From: Acidobacteriota bacterium
Lineage (GTDB): Bacteria > Acidobacteriota > Blastocatellia > RBC074
Direction of reading: 5' to 3'
DNA: 64,000 bases
Assembly (NCBI GenBank): GCA_016710075.1
Contig: JADJLO010000001.1
Coordinates: 496,001 to 560,000 of the forward strand
Positions 44,358 through 53,682 of the stretch are shown here, piece after piece. The number at the start of each line of letters is the position of its first letter. The stretch's first letter is position 1. The notes under the pieces are model-generated. The model ran no database searches and was not told the origin of the DNA. It saw only the letters and a list, made by a program, of their open reading frames with translations. The position numbers and the translations under genes were made by a program.

Positions 44358-44363
44358 AGGATC

Positions 44364-45824
44364 TCACTGGCCTGTCGGGCTGCCACTTACTGCCGCGGCC
44401 GCCTTGGCAGGTTTATTCAAAGTCTGGCTGTCCACCGTGTATTCGATGAAGCCAATCATCATCTCGTCGTATGTCGGATCACCCCAGCGCACTGCTTTGT
44501 CAGGAGCGGGGTTGTACTTATTCTTTGACGAGTTGTCAAAGACAGAGGTTACAAGAAATTTTGTCCCTTTTGGAATTTGCATGGGCTCGGTCAGAAGATA
44601 AGTCGTCTGCCAGGCAAAGCTGTATGTCGGGACGTTGAGTAGAATCTGGGATTTACCGTCAGGGAAAATCGCTTCGATTCTCTGGGCTGTGCCTCGGACA
44701 TGCATGTGCGGAGTCAGCGAAATGATGTGAATATCTCGATCAGCCGTCCAGCAGGCAGAGACTCTCTGATTATCCTTGTTCGGTTCGAGTTTCATGAAAG
44801 GATTGGAAACTCCTGACATGTAGACCTCTTTTTTAGCAGGGCCTTTGGCAAAGATCATGCCGACGCTCGATCGGTCTTTTTGAACCTCACCGGCAACTTT
44901 GGAGTAATGAATCTGAAAGATCACACTCGAACCAGCCGGGATTTTCTTGACGGTTCCGGGTTCCCAGGGTTGTACTACGTTTCCGGGGGCATATCCCACC
45001 AGCCAGTTGTTGTTGGCGTCTCCGCCCTCGCCACCCTGGACGCGGCGTTTGCGGTACTCATCCTGTGGAATCGAGCAGCCGTCATTGTATCCGGGGGCGT
45101 CGGCCTTGGTCCTGCGGAGGAATCCGTCCTGGTATTGAATCGAGGCTTTCTCTGCCTCGGCGCGAAGCTTTGCCATCTCTTCCCTGGTGAACTTCGGACG
45201 ATTCGGGTTCTCTTTTTGCGGTGCCTTGATGAAGGCGATGATGTGATGAACTATCTTGCGATTGCCTGGACGCGCCTCAACGGCCTGAATGTATTTGTCT
45301 TCGGTGAAGCCCGTCGGGATTTCAAAATACTGATACTCGTCCGGACCGCTCGCTTCAAGCGTGAACTCATCCTTCATCGAGAGGATCAGATCGGGTTTGC
45401 CGATCGCCCATCCTTCGGTGAATTTGGGTACCGGAGGCGTATCCTTGGGATTGCCCTCGGGCGCCCCCTGGTCGATCCACGAAACGATCGTGTCAATCTG
45501 AGCCTGTGTCAATCGCGCGTCATTGGAAAACTTCCCGAAATTCGGATCGGCATCCCAGTGCGGCATTTCGCGCTTGACGATCTTTTCGCGAATGGCTTTG
45601 GCCCACGGGCGAACATCCTTGTAGCTGAGCAGTGACATCGGAGCCGCCTCGCCGGCCCGGTGGCACTCGGCACAGCTCTTGTAAATAATCGGCGCCACGT
45701 CCTTGCTGAACGTCACCTTCTTCGCCGTGGTCTTTGTTTCAAAGGCTTTACTGGTGCCGATGTTCAGCAGGGCCACTGCCGACAAGGCAATGATGATTGC
45801 TGCGGTGTTGAAGCGGTTCCTCAT
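44364..45824 (-). CDS. Heme-c / copper type II monooxygenase-like protein (array member 4)
   Basis: 486 residues, intact. Signal peptide with hydrophobic core AAIIIALSAVALLNIG; heme-c site C51-A-E-C54-H55; DVRPWAKAIREKIVKREMP. Putative copper ligands His193, His194 (KIVHHIIAF), His306 (IFQIHYSK), His373, His375 (TPHMHVRG) and Met455 or 456 (YDEMMIGF). It carries the same insertion as member 3, including NDGCSIPQD, and a GGEGGDANNN loop. AGGAG lies 12 bases before the ATG. The C-terminus is an Ala-rich tail. Its closest relative in the window by motif order is member 3. Confidence 0.85.
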   Translation of the reverse strand: MRNRFNTAAIIIALSAVALLNIGTSKAFETKTTAKKVTFSKDVAPIIYKSCAECHRAGEAAPMSLLSYKDVRPWAKAIREKIVKREMPHWDADPNFGKFSNDARLTQAQIDTIVSWIDQGAPEGNPKDTPPVPKFTEGWAIGKPDLILSMKDEFTLEASGPDEYQYFEIPTGFTEDKYIQAVEARPGNRKIVHHIIAFIKAPQKENPNRPKFTREEMAKLRAEAEKASIQYQDGFLRRTKADAPGYNDGCSIPQDEYRKRRVQGGEGGDANNNWLVGYAPGNVVQPWEPGTVKKIPAGSSVIFQIHYSKVAGEVQKDRSSVGMIFAKGPAKKEVYMSGVSNPFMKLEPNKDNQRVSACWTADRDIHIISLTPHMHVRGTAQRIEAIFPDGKSQILLNVPTYSFAWQTTYLLTEPMQIPKGTKFLVTSVFDNSSKNKYNPAPDKAVRWGDPTYDEMMIGFIEYTVDSQTLNKPAKAAAAVSGSPTGQ

Positions 45825-45938
45825 GTTTTTTCGTTTCTCCTGTCGTTCAATAACGCCTCATCTTTTTGATAAATACAGAAGCGCCAGGTTGGTAGGACTA
45901 ATTGATATGGAAAAAAATATTTCCGATGAAATTAAAAT

Positions 45939-45972
45939 GGGGACAGGGAGATAAAACTTCTCCCATGTCCCC
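45939..45972 (-). terminator. Terminator hairpin after array member 5
   Basis: GGGGACAGGGAGA pairs with TCTCCCATGTCCCC (one bulged base); on the minus strand it is followed by ATTTTAATTT. It lies 18 bases after the stop at 45990. Confidence 0.8.
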
Positions 45973-45989
45973 AATGGTTGAATGCAGGG

Positions 45990-47455
45990 TTACTGACCGC
46001 TGCCGTTGGCAGCAACCTCCCTGGCTTTTTTGGCCTTGATGGTGCGACCCATCATGTCTATCTGAGCTTCGCTGACCTCACCTGACTCGCTCTTCACAAA
46101 GTTGATTTCCAGATCTCCATCCTTCTGGAAGAACTTCGTCTCCGACTGAGGCAGGAACTCGATCTTGCCCTGCATCGGTATCTGAATCGCCAGCCCGTTG
46201 CCGTTGCGCGTGACCGTGGCAAAAACACCAGGCATGACCTCATAGCGGCCGGTGTAGGTGTCGAGAGTCCTGGTTTCAACCCTGGCGACAGCAGGCATCT
46301 CCGTCACGAAATCCATAAAGCCGAGCATCATTTCATCGTAAGTTGGCTCGCCGTACCGGACATCCTTGGACGGATCAGGATTGAATTTGTTCTTCGTCGA
46401 ATTGTCGAAGTAAGCCGTGACCATGAGCTTGCTGCCTTTGGGCAGTCTCTTCGGCTCCTTGAGCTCGTAGTTGGTCTGCCAGGCGAAATCGTAATTGGGA
46501 ACGCTCAGGAGAATCTCCGATTTTCCATCGGGATAGAAGACCTTGTACTCCATCGACTTGCCGCGCAGATGCATATGCGTGTCGATCCGGCCGGTACTTT
46601 TCTCGCCACTCCGGCAGGGAAGTAGTCGGGATTACGGCCCGGAGCGTAACCTGTCAGCAGGCTGTCATTGCCTCCGCTGCGACCGTCATTCGCCGCACAG
46701 GCGTCATCAACCACCGGCTGGTCAGCTTTCAACCGCATGAGGAATCCGTCGCGGTAGAAAGGCGAATTCTTCAACATCATTTCCATCGATTTTTGCCGCT
46801 CTTCCGCCGTCATCTTCGACATGTTCGGTGATCCCGGCGGAACGATGAACGCAATAATGTGATGCACGATCTTGCGATTGCCCGGTCTCGCTTCCGCCAA
46901 CGCTACATACTTGTCTTCCTTGAAATTGGTCGGAATGTCGATGTACTGATACTCGTCCGATCCGGGCTTGTAGGTGTAGGCTTCACCCATCTCCAGTATC
47001 ACATCCGGTTTCCCGATGTTCCACTCCGTTTCGAAAACCGGCGCCTTCGGCAGATCCTTCAGCTCGCCTTCCTTCGCTCCCTGATCCACCCACGAAACTA
47101 TCGTATCAATTTCAGCCTGTGTCAGCTTCCGGTTGTTGCTGAATTCTCCGAAATGCGGATCGGCATGCCAGGGCGGCATCTGTCTGTTCGACACCTTCTC
47201 GCGTATCGACTTCGCCCACGGTCTCACGTCCTTGTACGAAAGCGCCGAGAAGGGGGCTCCCTCTCCTGCCCTGTGGCACTCTACGCAGTTCTTATAGAAT
47301 ATCGGCGCCACGTCCTTGCTGAATGTCACGTCCTTCGCCGCTTCCTTTTTACCACGCCCACTGCTGTCTGCACTGCTCGTTCCAATAAATGCCAGGCACA
47401 CTGCAAGGCACAAGACTAGTCCTGCTGTTATCGAATATGTTCTTTTGATCCGCAT
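45990..47455 (-). pseudogene. Heme-c / copper monooxygenase-like protein with internal deletion and DUF3471-like tail (array member 5)
   Basis: The ATG at 47455 begins a signal peptide (SITAGLVLCLAVCLAFIG); an upstream ATG at 47491 is possible. Heme-c site C57-V-E-C60-H61 and His198, His199 (KIVHHIIAF) are present. At about 46580 the frame reads VARKVPAGS and then, after a frame change, THMHLRGKSMEY. Members 3 and 4 have about 73 residues between these points, including the QxHY histidine, so a segment of about 220 bases is missing. The rest (YDEMMLGF) is followed by an extra domain of about 90 residues like DUF3471 (TYTGRYEVMPGVFATVTRNG) found in no other member. Either a decayed gene or a collapsed assembly. 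Confidence 0.75.
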
Positions 47456-47807
47456 CCGCTTTCTCCCTCTCGAATTCTCTTTTATGGTCAATTTATGGTC
47501 AATGATCGTCGATTTTGGTCGAATTTCTATTCGCGACTCGAAAATCGCCTGGGTAATTTATGCAGAATACCTCTCTCTGTCAAGCCGCAAACCGTCTCTT
47601 TTGTTCAATCGAATCAACGATTTCCAGCTTAATCAGGTTCCACGTTTTTGTAATTAGTTGACCGGTCAGACAATATTGGCTTGGCGGGTGAATGGTCATT
47701 CAGTCAGATTTTTTTGAAAATTTCAGCGATATGAAAGGGAAATCGAATCCGCATTCGGTTCTGAAGAGGGAGAGGAATGCGGATTCGAGGATAAAGAGAG
47801 GCGGTAA
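47456..47807. other. Intergenic stretch upstream of the array
   Basis: About 350 bases, AT-rich around 47500-47720, between the start of array member 5 and the end of the DUF4139 gene. Likely holds the promoter of member 5. No gene or strong hairpin recognised. Confidence 0.5.
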
Positions 47808-50204
47808 TCAGCCGATTTTATGTTCGATTGAGAGGCTGCGGACGCGATCATCGAGTTGTTTTTGGGAGGAAGAGCGTTGTTCCAGAAGTTTTTTCTCTTC
47901 GATTCGGAGGCGTTCGAGTTGATCTTCGCCCTGGGAGAGTTTGGAGACATAGCGTTGAACGAGTTGTTTTTCGTCTTCGGTTTTGCCCCGAGCGCGTAGG
48001 TTTTCGCGCATGCGTTCCTGATCCCTGGCGATACTGCCGATCTCGGCCTGTTTTTCGGACAGTTGTCTGATGGTGGACGAGATCTGTGCTTTGAGATCGA
48101 TGATGCCTTCAAGCGCCTGTTTAAGTTGAGGATTGAGGTAGTTCGCTTTAACGAATACTTCTATGTTGGTGGTTGTGATATTTGAGACGGCATAAGTGCT
48201 GATCTCGGGCAACTCTTCCCTGACGGAGAAGCTGGTTGATGATTTGGGGGCGACGGTGATTTTGAAACGGTAGTAGTTCTCGGTTACCTCATCGGGTTTC
48301 GGAGTTTTGACGAGCTGCCATTTTTCGTCTTTGTGGTAGGGGTGTTCGAGGTAGACAGTTTTAGGGTGATCGGAAAGGTTATTGAGAGAATAGGTGGTTG
48401 ATTTCAATTGTTTGTAGTGAACTCTGAATTCGCCGTTGACTATCTGGGAGAAGAATGCTCGTTCTTCTTCATCATCTTCCTTGACGCTGATGCGGCAGCC
48501 GAGATCGACGGCATAAGTGACGAAGCGTTTTTCAGCGGGTTTGATGCGGCTGAGCATGGCCTCGCCGGCATAGGTGTCGTTTTCGATGATCGTTATCGGG
48601 CCGCTTTCAAGGGTCAGCCCGGTGTTGTTCTTCAGATAGAGGGCATTCATCGGGTTCTGTTCGCGAACACTCCTGTTGTAAAGAGAGACCATCTCTCCAT
48701 CCACCTGATTTTGAAGAATCGGAATCAGGGCCGAGCTGTTGCGTTTGATCGAGACGGGATGAGCGATCCGATATTCGAAGAGTTCGCCGATATCCTGGGT
48801 ATCGACATTGACGTCGACGCCTGAATCTTCATTTCGAATTTTGGCGGCAGATGCACTATCGGTAATCGGTAAGGCCATTAACGAAGAGACTGTGACCTCC
48901 TCGGATATCGAACCCACACGCAGTTCCAGATTCTGATTGATGTTACTGCCGGCAGAGATGTTGATGCCTTCAATTCTGGCATTGTGGAAGCCGGAATTTT
49001 CCACGTTCAGCGCGTACCTTCCCGGCGGAAGGCCTCGTACTCGATATCTCCCATCTGAATCTGAGTTGACGGTTATCCTGGCATTTGTCGATGCCTGGAT
49101 GACATGGATGGTCGCATTAGGAATGACCGCGCCGCTGGTGTCTTTAATTGTGCCCTGGATGACTCCGCCGCGCGAGGGTGTGACAAGTTTGATTGGGCTA
49201 TCAGACCCGTCTCCGGTAGCGATTCCCCCACCCCGTCCGATTCCCACACCGCCGCCGACTCCGGGCCCCATTGACGGTTCGGCCAGTTGCGGCGCGACCG
49301 AGACATTTTCCGGCATGGCAATAACAGGACGGCTCCTGTAGATCGGCTGCTGCAGGTCGTGAATGAACGAGACGGGAGCCCCGGAGATCAGCGACAATGT
49401 CACATTATTCCAGTCCTCATCCTGCAGGTTATCGATCAGCGCCCACCCTTGCAGGAATGGCTTGGCTGCACTGTCGATCACCAGTCGATATGTCGTCTTC
49501 CATACCGGAGCCTCCACCACATAGCTGACGAACATGTCCCTTTCGCCCTGACCAGTGGCAGAGATCGTCAGCCGGCGAAGATTCTTGTGGAAGGTCGACT
49601 GCAGTATGTCGAGGTACTGATCGAGATCCTCACGCAGTTTCGCATCCAGGATCCTGATGCCGCGAATCTGATCGAACCCGATGCTCCGCAATTCACCGGA
49701 TTCGCTGATGAGCACCAGCTCCTGGATCTCCGCCTTCTCGCCGCCCTGTAATTTGACGACCTTTTCGATGCCAATGACTACTCCGCTGACCGTGGCGGCC
49801 CCCGTCCGGACCTCCACCTTCGCACCTCTGAGCTGTCCGAGCAGCGTCGTCATTCCGGTCTTGTTCGAACCATCGAGCGTGATGCCGAATTCTTCGAGTT
49901 TTCGGTCGACTGGTTTTGTCGAGTCGAATGTGACCGATGAAATCTTGCCTTTTTCAGACCCCTTCCCCAGATCCAGTACGACCAGCGATTTTAAAACATC
50001 GTTGATTTGTGATGCATCGAAGAGAAAGGTCACCTGCTGGTCCCCGCTGATCTTTCCCTGGCGCTCAAAATATCCGACGCCATGCTTGTAAAGCGTCACT
50101 TTTTTCAACGGCGGTGGATTACTTCCGCTTTGTGCTGAACTCTCAATTGCCGATAAAAGACAGAAAAACGCGCCGAGAAAAAACACTGCTGCCTGTTTCT
50201 TCAT
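47808..50204 (-). CDS. Exported DUF4139 protein with carboxypeptidase-regulatory-like insertion
   Basis: 798 residues, intact. Signal peptide MKKQAAVFFLGAFFCLLSAI. The N-terminal part (KKVTLYKHGVGYFERQG) and the central part (SYVVEAPVWKTTYRLVID, GWALIDNLQDEDWNNVTLSL) are typical of DUF4139. Between about residues 320 and 440 lies a Gly-rich stretch and a carboxypeptidase-regulatory-like beta domain (QGTIKDTSGAVIPNATIHVI, SDGRYRVRGLPPGRYALNVE), the kind usually found on TonB-dependent receptors. The DUF4139 fold then resumes, and the last 100 residues are a long coiled coil. Probably an envelope protein; function unknown. AGGAGG-like sequence lies before the start. Confidence 0.85.
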   Translation of the reverse strand: MKKQAAVFFLGAFFCLLSAIESSAQSGSNPPPLKKVTLYKHGVGYFERQGKISGDQQVTFLFDASQINDVLKSLVVLDLGKGSEKGKISSVTFDSTKPVDRKLEEFGITLDGSNKTGMTTLLGQLRGAKVEVRTGAATVSGVVIGIEKVVKLQGGEKAEIQELVLISESGELRSIGFDQIRGIRILDAKLREDLDQYLDILQSTFHKNLRRLTISATGQGERDMFVSYVVEAPVWKTTYRLVIDSAAKPFLQGWALIDNLQDEDWNNVTLSLISGAPVSFIHDLQQPIYRSRPVIAMPENVSVAPQLAEPSMGPGVGGGVGIGRGGGIATGDGSDSPIKLVTPSRGGVIQGTIKDTSGAVIPNATIHVIQASTNARITVNSDSDGRYRVRGLPPGRYALNVENSGFHNARIEGINISAGSNINQNLELRVGSISEEVTVSSLMALPITDSASAAKIRNEDSGVDVNVDTQDIGELFEYRIAHPVSIKRNSSALIPILQNQVDGEMVSLYNRSVREQNPMNALYLKNNTGLTLESGPITIIENDTYAGEAMLSRIKPAEKRFVTYAVDLGCRISVKEDDEEERAFFSQIVNGEFRVHYKQLKSTTYSLNNLSDHPKTVYLEHPYHKDEKWQLVKTPKPDEVTENYYRFKITVAPKSSTSFSVREELPEISTYAVSNITTTNIEVFVKANYLNPQLKQALEGIIDLKAQISSTIRQLSEKQAEIGSIARDQERMRENLRARGKTEDEKQLVQRYVSKLSQGEDQLERLRIEEKKLLEQRSSSQKQLDDRVRSLSIEHKIG

Positions 50205-50625
50205 GAAATCCTCCTGTGAAAGCGCACGATCGCCTTATTTATATGGCTTTTTTTGTGTAGTGATGGCCGGGCCGGTTTATTATCTGATCATCCTCAGCGC
50301 TCTTTGAACGTGCAGGGAATGACGATCTTGCAGAAAGAAAACGGATCTCTAAACAAAGTTTATTTTGTTCAGGAAGATCGAGCCTATGCCTGGACTTCCT
50401 GAATTTTAACGTTGAAGCGTGAACCCTGAACAAAAAACGGGTCATGGAGAAATCGGTTATTAACTAATGTTACGCACGGAATATGTCTTTTATTTTCCCC
50501 GATTTGATTTTGAATGGCCCAAAACCCGCTTCGCGCGGGCTGTTTGAATTACTTCAAAAGAACGATATTTCAAATCGATTCGGGACCCGCGTACCCTATT
50601 TTGCTGAAATTTAGGTTATAAATTA
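50205..50625. other. Intergenic stretch
   Basis: About 420 bases between two leftward genes. A short GC stem-loop (CCCGC-TTCGC-GCGGG, 50525-50539) is the only structure noticed; no gene is supported. Confidence 0.5.
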
Positions 50626-52302
50626 CTAATTCGTCTGCCGTGTAATCTGAGTGGCCTCGTACTTGCGGACAACCGGCAGCAGGATCCGTGATGGATAGGC
50701 GCGGTTGTGATGAATGGTGTTGGTCGCGACGCGTGTTTCGGAGTCCGCGCGGAGCGGCTTGCCGGTGTTGGGATTTGGATCGAACCGCGGATCGTTGGAA
50801 CTGCTGATGTGAACGGCGATCCTGTGGCCCTTGTTGAAGACGAGGCTGGTCGACCAGAGATCGATTTTGAATTTGTAGATCTGGCCCTTCTTCATGAGGA
50901 CTTCGTGATCGAAACCTTCGCGAAATCTTGCGCGCAGGGCTGAGTCGAGGACGAGTCTCTCAGTCCCGTCGGGAAAGACATCCACGAGTTTCGCCGTCCA
51001 GTCGGTGTCTGGGCAATCCGAATCGGCCATCAGCTCGACAATGACATGACCTGTGATTTCGACCGGCGAACTGAGCGGTGTCGTGGAGAACTTCAGCACG
51101 TCCTTGCGATCTCCGATTACGCGCTGATCCATCGGACCTTTCTTTGAGAAGAGGTTTCCGCCGCCGACAGTCGGGACTGGATTCTTAGGGTCATATTGGT
51201 AGGTGCTCTTTGCCGAAGCATCCTGGGGCAGACTTTCGTTCAATTTTCCGCCGGCATGCAGAAAGAAAGATGTGGTTTTGGCCGGCACCGGCCAGGTTGC
51301 TGCCGTTCGCCATTCATTTCCGGGCGCCTGAGCATCGCCGGCATCTCCCATGACATAGTACTTCACCGGCGGCTCTTCCATGATCTTGTTGGCAGCGCCT
51401 TTGAGCCAGTAATCGAACCATCGTTTGGGTTCCAACTGATCCGGAGCGGCGTTCGGATAATCGACTTCTTCTACCTTGCCGTGGGCCCATGGCCCCATCA
51501 TCAGCTTCTGATTGCCGGCCGCCAGGCCGCCTCCGCGCGACTGCAGGCCGGTGAAATTATCGATGTTCCCCTGAGAGAAGATGTCATACCAGCCTCCCCA
51601 GTTGTAGGCAGGCACCTCCACCTCTTCCCAATGGAGCCGGCCCTCGCGGATATTGAGATATCCGTCGTCAAGATAATGCTGGAAGGTCAGATTCAGAACA
51701 TCCAGCGCATTCTGTGATTTGAGCCACTGCTCGTTCATCTCCTTGCGGAAGACTCCGCCTGTGTATATGGCCTGCTGGTATGCGCTGGCCGGAGCCACCT
51801 GAACATAAATGGCGGCCAGATGCGGAGGAGCCATGATCGCCGCCTGGTTCGCCGTGATCCCCATCGCCGAAGCGCCGATCATTCCGACCTTGCCGCTTGA
51901 CCACGGCTGCCTGGCTGCCCATTCAACCGTGTCGTAACCATCGAAATGGTCGTCCATAAACGGCATATACTTACCCTCGCTCTTGAAACGCCCACGGCAG
52001 TCCTGAACGACGAATACGTAATTGTTTGCCGTCCAGAGCTTGTTCTGCCCTCCAAGCAGCAGTTTGTTGTATGGGGTACGCGTGAGGACGACGGGCCATG
52101 GCCCTTTGCCTTCAGGGATGAATACATCGGTCGCGAGCTTTACTCCGTCCCGCATGGCGACCATCTCGCTGAACTGGCCCTGCGGCGCCGCTGTTTGTGA
52201 ATGCGTAGTCGCCTGAAGCGGCCCTACCTGGATCAATAGCGCTGTCGCAAAGACGATAAAAGTAAATGAAAGTACCGATCTCAGCCTGACTGTAAACATC
52301 AT
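50626..52302 (-). CDS. Exported CocE/NonD-type S15 hydrolase
   Basis: 558 residues from ATG 52302, chosen for GGAGG 7 bases upstream; signal peptide from VRLRSVLSFTFIVFATALLI. The fold is that of X-Pro dipeptidyl-peptidase/CocE (S15): MRDGVKLATDVFIPEGKGPW, TRTPYNK, QDCRGRFKSEG, then nucleophile Ser145 in VGMIGASAMG. Acid and base are likely in GGWYDIFSQGN and MGPWAHG. The C-terminal jelly-roll begins near VEITGHVIVELMADS. Such enzymes cleave esters, amides or proline peptides; the substrate is not predictable. Its place near other exported peptidases fits a peptide-scavenging lifestyle. Confidence 0.9.
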   Translation of the reverse strand: MMFTVRLRSVLSFTFIVFATALLIQVGPLQATTHSQTAAPQGQFSEMVAMRDGVKLATDVFIPEGKGPWPVVLTRTPYNKLLLGGQNKLWTANNYVFVVQDCRGRFKSEGKYMPFMDDHFDGYDTVEWAARQPWSSGKVGMIGASAMGITANQAAIMAPPHLAAIYVQVAPASAYQQAIYTGGVFRKEMNEQWLKSQNALDVLNLTFQHYLDDGYLNIREGRLHWEEVEVPAYNWGGWYDIFSQGNIDNFTGLQSRGGGLAAGNQKLMMGPWAHGKVEEVDYPNAAPDQLEPKRWFDYWLKGAANKIMEEPPVKYYVMGDAGDAQAPGNEWRTAATWPVPAKTTSFFLHAGGKLNESLPQDASAKSTYQYDPKNPVPTVGGGNLFSKKGPMDQRVIGDRKDVLKFSTTPLSSPVEITGHVIVELMADSDCPDTDWTAKLVDVFPDGTERLVLDSALRARFREGFDHEVLMKKGQIYKFKIDLWSTSLVFNKGHRIAVHISSSNDPRFDPNPNTGKPLRADSETRVATNTIHHNRAYPSRILLPVVRKYEATQITRQTN

Positions 52303-52334
52303 CAATTGTCCTCCGTATCGCATTATCCTTACCC

Positions 52335-53141
52335 TTAATTGATCACTGCCGCCCCGGCTCTGTAGGCTTTTTCGAATGCAGCCAGCCCGTTAAGGCCTCC
52401 ATTGATGGCTCTGCGGGCTTTGTCGAGCCGGTTTTGTCTCAAAGCCTCACGTATCTGAAATTCCTTGTCCTTGATGAATGCCGCCATCAGTTGAGCCGCA
52501 ATCTGAGTAGAGTTGGCGATGTCGGGGTTATTCACCAGGTCATCTCCGAGACCGACCTTCTGCCCGTATCGCCGGTAATTGTCCTTGCCGGTGAGCTGGA
52601 TGAAGCCTCTGCCGCGGTAACGTTCGCCATCGGGCGGGCCCTGATTGCCCAGATCTGTGCGACGATCATAAAGATTGAAGTCCGGACCAGGCGGAGCCGT
52701 ATTCAATTTCGATGGCAATTCGCTGATCGGCGCAAAGCTGCCGGTCTCGGCTCTGATAGTAGCCAGCGCCATCAGCACCATTTCTCTATCAATCAATTCG
52801 ACCTTTTCAAGAGCCTTCAAAACGAAGGGAAGATACATCTCGATATTCTGTCGCGGAGCGCCCGGAAACATTATTGCGACCTTGTCGACCGTCACACTCG
52901 GAAGCACCGAAACCGAAACTACAAAATCGTCGAATGAAATCAAGTCGAGGGCGCGCAGCGTTCCAAGCCCCGCAATGCCGTCAACCAGGAGGCCCCGATT
53001 TCGCTGAAAGGCTGAGACTGCCGATCTGGTGTTCGTCCCGAACTGCCCGTCAAAACTTCCGGTCAGGAATCCAAGCTCACTGAGCCTTTGCTGCATTTGA
53101 CGAACGTCATCTCCCTTGTCTCCTGTTTTTAAAATTCTCAT
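52335..53141 (-). CDS. Peptidoglycan-binding domain plus GH19 chitinase/lysozyme-like domain
   Basis: 268 residues, intact. A PG_binding_1 domain (GDDVRQMQQRLSELGFLTGS, FGTNTRSAVSAFQRNRGL) fills the first 70 residues. The C-terminal domain has ALATIRAETGSFAPISE and YRGRGFIQLTGKDNYRRYG, the signature of GH19-type lysozymes; the Glu in RAETG is the likely catalytic acid. It would cut cell-wall glycan. No signal peptide is visible and no holin or phage gene lies nearby, so the role (cell-wall turnover, defence or predation) is open. A 67-residue gene lies 41 bases upstream on the same strand. Confidence 0.88.
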   Translation of the reverse strand: MRILKTGDKGDDVRQMQQRLSELGFLTGSFDGQFGTNTRSAVSAFQRNRGLLVDGIAGLGTLRALDLISFDDFVVSVSVLPSVTVDKVAIMFPGAPRQNIEMYLPFVLKALEKVELIDREMVLMALATIRAETGSFAPISELPSKLNTAPPGPDFNLYDRRTDLGNQGPPDGERYRGRGFIQLTGKDNYRRYGQKVGLGDDLVNNPDIANSTQIAAQLMAAFIKDKEFQIREALRQNRLDKARRAINGGLNGLAAFEKAYRAGAAVIN

Positions 53142-53182
53142 GCTTTTTTTCTCCTCGTGCTGGTGACTGAAGTCGTGCCCGA

Positions 53183-53386
53183 TTATTCAGGCAATCCTTC
53201 GAAATGATCTTTTATCGGCTCGGCTTGATGGGTTTTCCTGTAATCGTCAAGCAGTTCCTGCATGATTTCGGAAAATGTCCAGTTTGGATCAAGCGCCGGA
53301 TCGGCCGTCATTCGCTTTTCAAATTCCTGATAGGCACGCGAACGGGCCCATGCGAAAAAATGACCTAATTCATTCTCTTTTTCCAT
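53183..53386 (-). CDS. Small hypothetical acidic protein
   Basis: 67 residues beginning MEKENELGHFFAWARSRAYQ, with no signal peptide or membrane segment, rich in charged residues and probably helical. I recognise no family. GAGG lies about 10 bases before the ATG, and the gene lies just upstream of the lysozyme-like gene on the same strand, which suggests co-transcription. Moderately likely to be real. Confidence 0.5.
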   Translation of the reverse strand: MEKENELGHFFAWARSRAYQEFEKRMTADPALDPNWTFSEIMQELLDDYRKTHQAEPIKDHFEGLPE

Positions 53387-53682
53387 TCGATGCGAACCTC
53401 AAAGATTCATCCAAGCCGGGATAACAAGCCTGTCAAAGAAATTTCATGTTCAGCATTCATGTTTCTGCTTCAACCTGCTCAATCATCACGCACAAGCGCG
53501 AACTCAGAACATGGCACTTCTCGATACAGATTGAAAACAATGAATGATAAAGACGATGCAGGCCAAACGATTCTCAGACCTTTGACATTGCCTGTCAAGC
53601 TTCATTGCCAAGGCGATTATCAATTGGTAGGATTCGACCGTCCTGACAAGTCGAAATCATTGAAAACCTTCCGGAGGAGAAA

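Noticed and set aside
52335..53141. Prophage remnant around the GH19-like lysozyme
   Set aside because: No holin, integrase, tail or other phage gene is seen around it, and flanking genes are ordinary chromosomal genes.
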